Source: Hirudinaria manillensis (taxonomy: Eukaryota > Annelida > Clitellata > Hirudinida > Hirudinidae). Taken from it: a stretch of 64,000 nt of DNA. Both the position numbers and the translations under genes were made by a program. The notes beneath the pieces were generated by a model. The model saw only the letters and a program-made list of their open reading frames with translations, did not search any database and was not told where the DNA came from. The stretch is taken from contig CM067529.1 in assembly GCA_034509925.1 (NCBI GenBank), positions 10,627,501 through 10,691,500 of the forward strand, written 5' to 3'. Numbering within the stretch: the stretch's first letter is position 1; the number at the start of each line of letters is the position of its first letter. Shown piece after piece: positions 26,001-38,700 of the stretch.

Positions 26001-29000
26001 CATTTATACTCGTTCGGTGAACATGCTTCAAAACAAATTTAAATTTTATCGAGATATGTAATTGCAGTTCATTATATAATTTTTTTTTTGATGCAAGTAT
26101 TGCCATTCTAACATAGTCGATTTTTCTATAAAATAGTTAATATTGAGTGCATCTTAAAATTTATTCATAGTCAGTTTTTAATCAAATTTTTATGATTGTT
26201 ATTCAATTTCTTGTTTCGGATGAAATTGCAAATCTACAATTCTCTGTAAGATTAAAAAGTAAATAAATCTAACAGCAATTTAATTCATCGCTCCCATCAG
26301 GACATTGCTTTATTCTGTCGCATTTTTCGGTTGAAGGTAAACAACGAGAAAGTATTTCGCATCTATGCTCTGTAGCCAGACAATCTAAAAGTTAATATGT
26401 TTGCAATTTGTTGCATTTTTTCAATTTAAATGTTTTTGTCATGTAATTAATCTAATTTGGTATATTAGACGCCAAACTCATGACAAAAGTTTTCTACAGC
26501 ATGCATGAATTAGTCCTACAGTCAGAAGTTCTTAGCCTTTTTCTTTCATTTTCCCCAAAAGATATTCTTTCATATTGCAAATAAAGATTTCAATCAAATT
26601 TCTATAAGATCATGTTTCATATGAATAAACAAATAGGTTATCAGTGATATTTCCACTCCCGAATTTCTTTTTGAATCTCCTAAAAACTAGGACAGGCAGT
26701 TTTAGTCTGAACGATGCTTAAGCAGTATGATAGGGCTTTACAATTCAACTACTTATACTATTTATCAGATATACCTATCACCTAAAAACCATTCCTCTGA
26801 TAAATCTGAACTATGAAACGAAATTAGTTCTTTGGTGGCTTTGCATGCCAAAGTTTCGAAGTTTTCTTCCTAGTAAGCCTTAGCCCAGAACATTTCTTGA
26901 CATCTGTTCGTACACATCTTTCATTCTTGAATCACAATGAAGTTCAGAAAGCGTTTCCTTTTCGTTGTTACTCAAATCATTTCATTTATTCAAGACGAAG
27001 ACCTATAGATATTTTTTTATTGAGAAAAGGATTCAATATCCACATATTTTCTGAACTTCGGTCTCATTAGAAATTGTTTTTTTTTTTTTAGTTCCAAGAC
27101 AGGACGTCCAAATGTTCTACAGCAAGTGCCAGCATAGTGTTTCCAAACTTATCTTCTGTTATTGCCTGTGGCTTCTTACGTGCAACGCTCAAGTAGAGGC
27201 ACTGTGGGCACTGCAGAAAATGGAGTTCAAAGGACTGATGGATATGCTCTAATGGCTTGGACAAAAGTCAAGATTTTGAAAGTCGTCCATAGATTGGACA
27301 TGACTTTTTCAAAGGGATATCTTCAACTTGAAAGATTCAATTTTGTATCCTGTTGTGAAGACATCCACACCATGATACTGGAGGCTTATTCAACTATGAT
27401 TTAAAGCTTCTCTGAACGTTCAAGAAATAGAGATCAGATCTTTTCTAAATTCTAGTAATCTCATCAGCAGAACTCCTCTTTATTGTTGTCGATCATCACA
27501 ATGAAGCAAAAGAGTGCGATTGAGCTCATCCAAATCTTCAAACAAAGGCACAAACGTGCGATCTTTTTTTAACTCGACTTAATCTAATTAATTGTTTTAA
27601 TATCATTATAATTATTAATTTTATATTATCAAATATTGGCTTCCATCTTATTTTTGTATATTTATATTATTACTGTTACAACCTCCACCACCAAGAATTT
27701 ATGTTCTACACAAATGACAGATTGAGTAATGCCTCCACATCTTATTGCATAACATAAAAAACGTAAAAAAATAGTCTAAATAATCTGCAATATAACAAAA
27801 TTTCACCTGGCATCCATGGAGCTATGAAAACCCGTACTTCACAAAGTATTAACCATTGTGGTTTTATTCCTCCAAATTTCTTAATGGTTACAAAACTGCC
27901 CATCATGCCATGAACTGTCATTTTTAAAGCTGCTGAGTACTGTTTGCATTTTAAACTAATTTCTCCGCCTAAATATCGTGTTGATAAATAAATCAATTAA
28001 TGTTGCGACTGTTAAGAAACTGATTATATTTCGATAAATTCATATACTAAATAAATCCCGAAATGATTTTTTAATATAAAAAAATCTCATTGAAATAAAT
28101 TTGTTATAAAGTTTATACTGGTACAGCTCTAGTTTAAACACACATTCAATTTCTGCCGGTGTTGGAACAGTAAATGATGCACACAGATTTTCCTCGAAGT
28201 TGTTATCATCGTTGGACACATACACATTAAAGTGATTAACTATAAAGGAACCTACGAGTAATGTTGGTTAATTCCAATATAATTTCATTATAAACTAATT
28301 TATTACTTTTGATAAAATTAAGCAACTTAACTAATTGTTATCTTATAAAGCTAATAACTTCCACTATATTCGAGTGAAAGTTGATAAGTTTTCTAAAATT
28401 ATTATTTTTGTAATCATTAGTTTTCCTTCGCAATCATTTTAAGATTACCGGTTGCGTTTGGTTTAAATGCTATGTTTACTTCCGTTACGTACGAAGGTTT
28501 GTCAAGGACTACTCTCCACCATCCATATGGTTCACGATCGGCCTTAACTTTACCACAAGTTCCTCTAAACCCATCAACCGGCAATTTGGACATGTATTGG
28601 AATAGCGAGCCACTTTGAAAGGTTGGTCTGCCATAAGCCTTGCTAACTAAAAATTATACATTCTTGAGTTAACAAAAATGAGGTTTTATACATATTGAAC
28701 ATGCTTCGAGAATTTACTTAAATTCATTTAAAATTAAATGAAAAGAGCAATTCACTTTAATGAAATGTAACCTAGTTTCTTACCAGTATCAATATCGGCA
28801 TATACATTAACCTCACAAAGTACCAGCATTTTTAAATGATATTTGCTTGCTCTCGTTATCAGCACGTAATTTCCACTAAGAGGAATTTTACATGTCATGT
28901 TGATATGCAGTCCTGAATGAAATTAAATGGCATATAAATTGTTCTAATCATATGCATATTTAGATTGGTCTAAACTTATAACTCTTTAAAAATGAATAAT

Positions 29001-29911
29001 AATAAAAGTAAAAATATTTTTAAAGATTCTAAACTTATATGTTTTCTTCTATGTTAGATGTACAATCTTTATATATAACTATAGTACAAGTAGAGTACAG
29101 TATACAGTCTAGATAAGATACTTATTTATGAAAATTATGGACGATCACTTACACAACAACATCATCTAACATAGATGACAGTCTAACAATACATTGACTT
29201 CGGTTCAATTAATCAGTTCATGAAAAGGAAGAAAATTTACCTGGATTATTGGTAGATCTATTGAAATGATTGCAGAGATTCATCATGGACACTGGAGTAT
29301 TTCGCAAAATATGGACATTTAGGTTATTCATATTATCGATACCAACTGCGCGTAACATTGCAAAAGAAATAAACACATTAATTAGTCAGTCGTCCTTGAA
29401 TAGCCGATTTTAAAGTTTAGAGATAAGTAATTAGTAACTAATAAAGATTTACGTTTGATAGCACCCACTTGATGTATTGGAACTGAATAAAATGACGACA
29501 AACTTTATCACATAAACTCCATCTAATTCACCCTTCCACCAAATTTCCTCTAAACCTTTACAATCAGTGTAAGATATTGAACAAGTTTTTGGATTTTTGT
29601 CCACTGCGAAACTCGATGAGGCATTCATATACGTCAGACTTTGTGATGTCGCGTCCTTTTCAATATAATTAACTAAAAACAGCAACAAAAATCAGTTTTA
29701 TTTTAAAATAAATTAAATAAAATAGTCATAAATATTTTTATGTTAATTTGCTAAAAAGTTTTATAACAGTAGAGATTAATAGTTGTGATATTAAAATACT
29801 AATATATTAAATATCCCTCTGAATTACTAATTGAATAATACTTAACTTGCCTTTCAATAACAGCGCTGCTTTGGTGAATATCACCGTGATGTATATTACC
29901 TTTAAATTCAT
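23002..29911 (-). CDS. SPH-D, FTP-FTP-LDLa3-SRCR-pseudoprotease, 18 exons, 833 aa (reference copy)
   Basis: Exons (high to low): 29911-29851, 29672-29469, 29345-29241, 28912-28784, 28646-28449, 28251-28144, 27968-27807, 26384-26274, 26025-25915, 25473-25363, 25257-25140, 24930-24814, 24672-24608, 24487-24304, 24150-23876, 23814-23642, 23577-23424, 23117-23002. Residues: signal 1-20; FTP1 about 29-166; FTP2 167-322; LDLa 323-359, 360-396, 397-433, one exon each; SRCR 434 to about 545, ending C-x6-V-K-I-E-C then FCGTR; S1 fold about 549-795; hydrophobic tail 796-833 (GLVQFLLIFLLCFSTFPA). Catalytic positions: ILTTASC (His to Ser), KNMALI (Asp to Asn), GDSGSP (Ser kept). The bond before IING follows Tyr, not Arg, so tryptic activation is unlikely. 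Function probably adhesion or recognition. Confidence 0.88.
25737..25855 (+). mobile_element. MITE-like fragment (left end) in SPH-D intron 9
   Basis: Begins TACAGTCAAATCTAGCTACT, matching the terminal repeat of the 11263-11566 copy, and continues with the shared CTATGCCAC and GGTCCCGACGAAATTCAATC words before similarity ends near a TTACTATGCCACC. The right terminal repeat is missing. It lies between the LDLa2 and LDLa3 exons and does not touch coding sequence. Confidence 0.6.
26385..27806. other. Intron 7 of SPH-D
   Basis: A 1.4-kb intron holding sequence similar to SPH-B intron 7 (8900-9650). The open frame at 27162-27404 has no recognisable domain. I see no tRNA or snoRNA-like structure. 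Confidence 0.4.
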
Positions 29912-30792
29912 ACTTATATATAGTTATCTTCAAAAACATGTGATACGCTTATGATTTGAACTTGTAAATTCTTCTATTATAAATGAATCATAATCTTGAA
30001 GCTATGCCATTCATATTAACTACAAAACATAATTAATGTCCGATTGATAATAGGAAGTGACCAATCTAGATAATATGCAATGGATTTATTTGAACAATTT
30101 GTTTATAACGACATGTAAAATAAACTCTTTAATCGTGAAATTAAATCAAATTTATATTTATCGCAGCTGTCCGTTCAGATAGAATCTCACAGATGAAGTA
30201 GATAATTTATGAGAAGCATAAGCAACCCTAATAAATACATCGGTATTGTTTAAATCGCATCAAATCTTGTTAGCTTTAGTGAATGCAGGATGTTTTGATT
30301 TAAATGTACTTGTAAAGATATTAAGGTTTTGTCCCAAAACTATTTTTGTAAATTTATAAATAAATGACTTCCGTGAACAGATTAATCAACAAGTAAAAAC
30401 TTTGTATTTGAAATTTTTTTCATGAATTTTAGGAAGGCAATTAATTAAATCAATAGGGGTTTATTAAAGCCCACTCAATCATCCAGCTATGTCTTTACAT
30501 TACCACTTACACTCTCACAATTATATTTGTGAAGTTCACATTCCTAATCGCCTCATCATGTAATGTATCAATGCAATGCAGCGATGGCAAATTGTTTCCT
30601 TGCCGAACCAACAAAGCTTCAATTTAGTTAAACGACATGGACTAACTTACTCATATCACTCTGGTCAGCGGTATGGAGAAGCAGAGTAATAACTGGCAAC
30701 AGCTACTTAGCTTTTTTATGTCTACCCCAGATATCGAATTTTCAAAATGTCAGAAAATGTTCAAGTTGTTAAGAGCAGGGCTAGTGTAACAT
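29912..30792. other. Intergenic region upstream of SPH-D
   Basis: About 0.9 kb of AT-rich sequence between the SPH-D start codon and the end of the truncated copy. No gene or repeat that I can support. Confidence 0.5.
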
Positions 30793-32230
30793 TTATTTAA
30801 TGACTGCACTGATATAAACAGTTATAAAAAATAGGACAAATCTGGCAACACTTCGAGAACTTTTGTCATCGGTTGTTGGGTCAATACTTGGTTGTGGATT
30901 GATTGCTAATGAAATAATAAAAACAAACTGTTTTTTTTACCTGTTTTTGTCAAATTAAGATAAATAAGAAAAAGAAATAATGTTGAACCTGCATCAATTA
31001 ATTGGATGTCATCATCGATTCTAGTAAAGAAATTGGTTTTGCACATCTTCTTCGAACCAGGTTCCAATTCGGTAACAATACCAATTTGAATCCATGAGTC
31101 ATCATCTTCTTTGCAAACAAGTGGACTACCGACATCGCCCTGCATATAACAGAATCAATGAAATTATTTCGAATTACATTACAGTTCTAACACAACCGAC
31201 AGAGCATGTATTTATTCCAGATTCAGATGCCACAAGTCCCGAACAAAGCAGCTTGTTTTCATCGAATTTACTAAAGTTTTGATGATCCGAAACATTGTAT
31301 AAATCTGAACATGGATTTGCATTTATCTCATTCAAACGTCCTTGCAATAGAAACATGGATTCTGTCCGATCTTTAATAACAATAACCTAATTATAAAGGC
31401 CAATAAAATACCAAATATTTTGTAAACCTCTCTCAGTGTCACCAAAGCCACTGACCACACAGTGACGGAAAGATTTTAGCTTTCGATCATCTACTTTTCC
31501 AGTCGGTAGACAGATTGGTCGCACCAAATTTGTAATTTAAGAAACTATTGAATCTTTCGGAAAGATTTGTAATTATCTACCCAGATGATGAAAAAACAAT
31601 ATTGACGATATTAATTAAGCTTAAATTAGGTTTCAGGAACCTAACAAACCTCAAGAAATTGTCTTTGATGCTAAGAACACTGAATTATAGTTAACCGATT
31701 CTGTGAGCAGACGTAGATGTATTTGTGGCAGTTCAATTATGACGTTTCAATCAAATGAAGTCTTAGGAAAATCTAAATGTTTGAAAATCCAACTATAAAT
31801 TTTTATGAGCTCTCGTTGATTAGTTTAAATTGATAAAGGAGATAAAGGACAAGACCCGATTTTTTTTTTTAAATATAGGATGGATGTTGTCATTTGTTTT
31901 TTTTGTTTTTTTTTGAATTATTAAGACTTACCACAATGTCTAAAACACTGCCGATGAAGCAGAGTTGAATAGTTCTGAGCGTAAACAATTGTTAGATTAT
32001 TAAATCGCAGTCAAGATAAATTAGGATAAACGAATGAAAAATCTAAATAGCACTTAAGCGCAGAGTATTTTAGATATTCTCATTATTTTACTAAATTTAT
32101 ATGGACGTAATTAATAGCAAAAACCCAAATCTATAGACTATCCCTCGTAAGTAGCTTACGATATTGTTATGTGAAAGAAAAAATGGTCTTACAACATTGT
32201 CTCTCGTCACTGTAATCTGGACAGTCCTCG
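30793..32230 (-). pseudogene. Truncated SPH copy: protease C-terminal exons only
   Basis: Intact-looking pieces: part of exon 15 (about 31535-31427), exon 16 (31370-31201), exon 17 (31139-30989) and terminal exon (30905-30793, tail VARFVLFFITVYISAVIK). Upstream, the exon 15 frame meets a stop and its first two thirds are missing. Weak remnants of the SRCR exon (about 31650-31730, with a stop) and the LDLa3 exon (about 32190-32230, CPDYSDE) precede it. There is no signal peptide, FTP domain or protease N-terminal exon. The catalytic Ser position reads GDVGSP. It is a partial tandem duplicate that lost its 5' half; the surviving exons keep correct splice sites, so it might still serve as donor exons, but I call it dead. 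Confidence 0.8.
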
Positions 32231-32716
32231 GAACTTACCGACGGCGATCCTCATAGGAGATCCCCGATCTCCAAATGTTTGGCCCTTTGATATCTGAATT
32301 CGTTTATTACATAAGCACATTAATTAATTTTAACCTTTATTTTAAGCTCATTAAAAATTTTAATCGGCATAGTCTTTGGTCCCGGTTAAAAAAGTTTCGA
32401 GTGACAATATTTATAAATGCAAAGCTTCAGGAGGCTTAAAGTAGGCTACTCATGTGGGGTTATAACCTTTTGTTTATCCTTCTAAATGCTATATAACCAC
32501 ACAACGAACCTGCAAGCCCTTGGCAATATCTTGGCATTAACTCAAGGAGAAAGTCTGAAATTATTGCTTTATGCTGGAATGTTAGTTACGTTAGGTAGTG
32601 CACCAGATTTCAATAAAATTCTGGATGATAAATCCATATATTGTTCATTATTTGTTATGTTATTGGATGTGTCGAGTCAAGAGCCAGAATAATGTTTATT
32701 TGCACTTCTTTACATA
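32231..32716. other. Intergenic region between the truncated SPH copy and SPH-E
   Basis: About 0.5 kb. The plus-strand frame at 32486-32692 has no recognised product and overlaps nothing conserved; I treat it as noncoding. Confidence 0.45.
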
Positions 32717-35700
32717 TTAATGTTGATTGCATAAAACCACAACGACTGGAAATAGCCCAACAATGATCTGAGGAGATATGCCACCTGATGCTAGATCACT
32801 AGTAAATTCAAAATCCAAAGCTAATGAAATAAAAAAAATTAGATGTTTCACAATTTTTCACTAATATAAATAATTAAATTGAGAAAAACTACCTGAAGAA
32901 TATTGTGGTACTTCATAATCAATTCTAGTGATGAGATTAGTTAGGCACTTCTCGTGCCCTCTAAGTTCAAATCCGGATACTATTCCAATTTGAGTCCATA
33001 ATCCATCACCAAATAAGCATACCACTGGACTACCCTCATCGCCCTGCATTTAAATTTAGTATGGATTTATATGTTAATATTGTGTTGCATCACATAATAC
33101 AACCAACAGCACATGTTTTAATTCCATATAAATCTAATTCTTGTCCAGCACAGAAAATTTCTTCATTTAGAAACATTTGAATTTTAAAGGGAAGACCCGA
33201 AATATTGATTAAATCGTCGCAATGTTGGGATGTTATGACCAAACGTCCTTGCAATAAAAACATGGATTCTGTTCGATCTTGAAGAAAAATCAAACTAAGA
33301 GCGAAAAATATTTTACTGAACATAACATAATTTGTAAACCTCTATCAGTGTTACCAAAGCCACTGACTATGCAGAGGCGAAATGATTTTAGATCTCTCTC
33401 GTCCAGGTTTCCATTCGGTAGACAGATTGGTTTTACCAAATTTGAAAATTTTATCGGTGATTCGACTTTAATTAAAGCCATGTTTTTCTTTGAAGATGAA
33501 GCATTGTAATTTGGATGTACATTGATCTGAGACACCTGAAGTGAGTCGACCCCTGGATCGTTCTTGATATTTGTTCCGACTTTAACTAATATATCCGAGG
33601 CAGTTGAAATGCCACTTTAGAATAAAACAATTAATAATCACAAATTAATCGCAACTATTAAATAACAACTAATTATCACAAATATTAACATTGAACATCA
33701 GCTATTGCACATTAGATTTGATCAATTTGGCTTGTCTAAGAATAGTTTGGTGTCTTGGTTAAAGCTGAGGAAGGCGATGGGGTACGGCAAATTGTTAAAG
33801 GCGAGGCTCAGTTTCTTGGAGGGGATTGAGAGTAACTAACAGCATGGCTCCAATCTTGAAAGGATTAAGGTTGATTCGAATCAACAATCAATCGAATGTC
33901 ACCTTATGCATGGAAAATATATTAGTGAAGGAAAAGCGAAGAATAGATAAAAATGAAACATGATGACTGAAGCTACACTGTGTGGAAGGTATCATTTTTA
34001 GCACTTCCTCGTGTTTTACTAAGCTGAAAAACTCGAGACGAGAGCCTTTGGCTTGTTCGCCTAGATTATTCGCTCGACTCAATTTGTTTTAATAACGTGA
34101 TGAAAGTTGCAGAACGTACTCCAAACATGATGCTGAGGTAAGGATCCATTCTCTACCTAAAACGGATCCTCCACATTTGTAAAATTGGTTGACGATTATT
34201 TGAGCGTGCCATGGCCACGCTCCTACTTCTGCTAAATCGCCGTTGATGATGTAAGGTCTCAATTGACTGTGAGATTGAACTCTCGTTCCGCAATATCCTT
34301 CATTACCTGAAAGCCATGTTATAGTTAAAATTTGATAGTATAAATATAATTGAAATATATATTAGAAATATAACAATTATCTGTACCTAATTAATCTGTA
34401 TATAATTAATCAATTATCTCCAGTAATTATAGGTAATTTAAAGATTAAAAACTAATTTCAAGTTGCCGCAATGCAACAATAAACAATAATAAGCAGAATT
34501 TACGTGATTACCGACGCAATACAAAATAAAACAAACATAATTTACCAAATAAATTACTGCGGCGGCACTCGATTTTTACAAATTTATTCGAGAAACAATC
34601 CATCCTTGAACTGTTTTTTGACATGTCAATCATCATTTTTAACCGTTGTTATTTGTTTATTGATTTGATTACTTAACTAAGTAAATAAAGGTATTAGAAC
34701 TAGTAGTAGTAGAAGTAGCATTAGTAATGGTATAAAAAATAAACTTGAAACCCTAGTTTAAATGATGAAAGTCTTGGTATGGCATCCGTATTCTTTTGTT
34801 CTGACGGTAAAAACATTATTTGAATTGGCTTTGATGCAATCTCCCCAGCATACCATACTTTTAAAGAGCTGATCGAATATGTTGGAGATATCAATTAAGC
34901 TGATATGAACGTTTTTGTGGAATCTTAAGCAAAGTGAACCTCCGAAAATAGTATTCACAAATGAGGGTACTGAATTCAGGCAACCAATATCGTGAGCACA
35001 CATGGAAAAGCATTTCGCTTTTGTACTTCAACATCAGGAAGTCATCTAACAAAACGACTGAAATTAAAAATATTCGAAGTGCTTGAGAATTGGTTAATCT
35101 GAGTATCTCTTGTTTGTTTTTTTTTTTTCGTTTCATTTGAACTCACAACATCCGTTCTCGTCACTATAATCCGGACAGTCCACGACGCCATTACATCGAC
35201 CATCGTAGTCAATACATTTCTTATTTCGTGAACATTTGAAATCTTTCTCTTTACAATCTGTTCAAAGAAAAAAAAATGTATCAACAATCTTTCTTCAACT
35301 ATTTCAGGCATCAAAATACCGCATCCTGTTAATTCGTCGTCTCCCAATGGACAGTCTTTTGTGCCATCGCACAACCAATCTGTTGATATGCATTTCCCTT
35401 CTTCGCATCGATACTGAGATGGTGGGCATGCTTCAAATCATTTCTAAATGTACTCGTGAAATGGAATTATGCATTATGAACACATTGATTTAAATTTCGC
35501 ATATGCAGCAATGCAATCATTTAAGTAAGTTCTCAAATTATGAATGAAGAATTCCTTATGAAATTTTATTTATGAACTTTGGTATTGCAGATATATTAAA
35601 TATGTATTTGATTATAATAATATTATTATTATTATTATTATAACTTCTTTTTTGAGCCCAGTAAACAAAATGAAAATTGCCAAAGTAAACAGATCTTCCC

Positions 35701-38700
35701 AAGGTTCAGTCTTGAGGAGTGACATCATAGAAACTTAATGATCATCAGTTTACAGATAATTTTTAATCGTAAATTAGATTTTAAGCTGAGTTTTCCAAAT
35801 ATATTCAACAACAATTTATTTATTTATTTCTTTTTTTAATAATTCATGCTAAACTAACAACAATTTGATTCATCGCTCCCGTCTGGACATTGGTTTATTT
35901 TGTCACACTTTGTAGATAAGGATAAACAGGTCGAAGTGATTTCGCATTTAATCTCATCTGGTTGGCAATCTTCAAAAATTATTAAACTTTATTTGGCATT
36001 TTTATTTTTCATTGTTATGAATATCTCTCATTTGCAGTTGTAACATTTTGTTGTAAATTGACAGAAAGTATTAGTGATTTATTCAAATTGTCATTTTTAA
36101 TTTTAAGACTTTAAAAAATATTTGAAACGTGGGATTGCATTTTGATTTCTTTTTCAATTACTAGTTTATTAGTTTCTAAATTTGCTGTTCAGACTCATGG
36201 GCATACTTATTATTAAACATAATAATAATAATATTATTATTATCAACAATATTTATATTGTTAGTATTATTATTTTTTAATATTATTATTATCATTAATT
36301 ATCATAATTATCATATATTATCATTAATTATTACAATATTTATAATTATAATAATTATTACAGTATTACAATATTAATAATAATTATTATTCATTTATTA
36401 TTATATAATGATAATTAAAAATAATAAAAATAAACAAAATTACCTAAATCAGCGACGTATACTTGTACCTCACATAGCATTAACCATTGTGGTCTTTTAC
36501 CACCTGTCCTCTTAATAGTTACGAATTTACCTTTCATGAGTTTGTCCTTTGATTCTGGATTTGATGGATTTTCTTTGCAGTTTAGTTGTACTGATCCATC
36601 TAAATGTTATTTAATCAGATTAATACGATAATTAGAAAAGGTTGCTTACTAGAGGAATGACCGTGCTAACTTTCATTCTGTTCTTGTGTTGGAACAACAA
36701 ATGATGCACACAACTGTTCTTCGAAGTTTCTATCATCGTTGGAAATGTAGACGTCGCAATGGTTAAATGTCATCGTTTCTGAATACAAAGTTGCAATAAT
36801 AAAATATTTTAAATACAACGAATAATAATGAAAATGATGAATAATAATGAAATCCTTATTTAATGTTACTTACTGAAACAATTCATAAAATTGTTAATAT
36901 TGCAAGAACTTAAATTGTTTTGGGATTTTCGCACGGGTTTACATAACCAGATGAATTTGGTTTGAAGATCACGTTTATTCCTGATATGTGAAAGGGTTTA
37001 TCGAGAGACACCCTCCACCACCCAAAGTCATTTCCGTCGGCCTTAACTTTTCCACAAGTATCTTTGTAACCGTCAACCATTAATTTAGACATGTAATGGT
37101 ATATCCAGCCACTCTGAGAGGTCGGTCTGCCGTAAGCCAGGCTAACTGAAATAATAAAGACTTCAACTTCATTTATTCTACGGAGAGTATGATGTCTGAC
37201 TTTAAAGGTTATTATAACATTACATTGTTTACGTTTAATTGTTTTGATTAAAACTAAATGATGTTCTATTGAACACTTAATTATAACATCAAGACTGAAA
37301 TTAATCATACCGGTATCAACATCGGCATAAACATTAACTTCACAAAGCACCAGAATTTTGAATCCATATTTATTCATATTCCTGAGGATCACGTATTTCC
37401 CAGGAAGAATTTTCGAACATACCACGTATAAGTACGGAACTGGATGGAAGATTATTGCATCGAGAAATGTTTATAAAAGGCCTAATTATACATGATTCTG
37501 GATGACTAAGGCTTCGTGGTTAAAGAACCAAAGACTTTCACGTGAAATTTAATTTAAGCAATTAGGTTGCCAACCAAATTTAGATTAACACATTCAGTGA
37601 TTTTTTATTTAAATTTTTATATTTTTTTTTTTTTTTTTTTTTGAGAGTTTAGAGTTTATTGAACAAACAATTATGTACACCAACGAAACAAATTAAACTT
37701 AAAATACAAAATAAACTCATAGGGTCAGTCTTAAGGAAGCGCAAGCTTCCGCTAAACAGACTGGCCCTAAAAATCATAATATATATAATACAACCATGTA
37801 AACTCAAACAACCCTTACTAAATGAGACATACAATTTCTTAAACAACAGAAACAATAACTCAAAAGGACATGAATGAAAACAAGTTAATTCCCTAACTGA
37901 ATCTGGAATTGAAGTATATAATCTGGGCCCATAACATTGTATAGAAAATAATTTCAAAGTAGATTTAGCAAAGGTAGGACTGTATTCGTGAGTGTTACGT
38001 AAGAAATAAGAAGGATTGTTATAGGTATTGCTTGTTATGAAAAAATCTGAAAATATTTTAGGAATAGAATTGAAGTGATAGGCAAACATAAAAAGGGCAG
38101 TTTGTAAGTCATGAATTTGGGTTACACTTAGTAAATTATTGTTTGTAAAAGCAGAGACAGTCGATGATAGAGGCGGCAGCAGGAAAATGACACGCACAAT
38201 CCGTTTTTGTAATAATGATAACTGATGTAAGTGTGTCTTGTAAGTAGAAGCCCATATGATATTACAGTAAGTTAGGTAGGGATAGACAAGTGAAAAATAT
38301 AATGAAAGTGCTATTTTTGTGTTGATAAAAGGCCGTATCCTTGATATTATTCCAATATTTCTGGAGATGCGATTTTGTAAATAAGATATATGGTTTAGCC
38401 AAGAAAGGTGTTCATCTATTGTGATCCCTAAATATCTAATACTTGTGACTCTATTTAGGGAAAACTTATCTATGTAGAGAGAGGAGTTACATGCAATGAC
38501 CTTTCTGGAAGAGTGAAAAACCATAAAATTTGATTTATAAACATTGATAGATAAGCAATTACTCGCAAACCAATTTTTCAAAAAAGTTAATTCATTATTG
38601 AATAAAGTAATAAGACTATTTATGTTTTTCCCTAATGTATAAATAACAATATCATCAGCATATATTAATACTTTGAAAAGATCAGAGGAACATTGAAAAT

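Noticed and set aside
36210-36440. Matrix-attachment or origin-like AT element
   Set aside because: AT-richness alone is not evidence; imperfect triplet repeats explain it.
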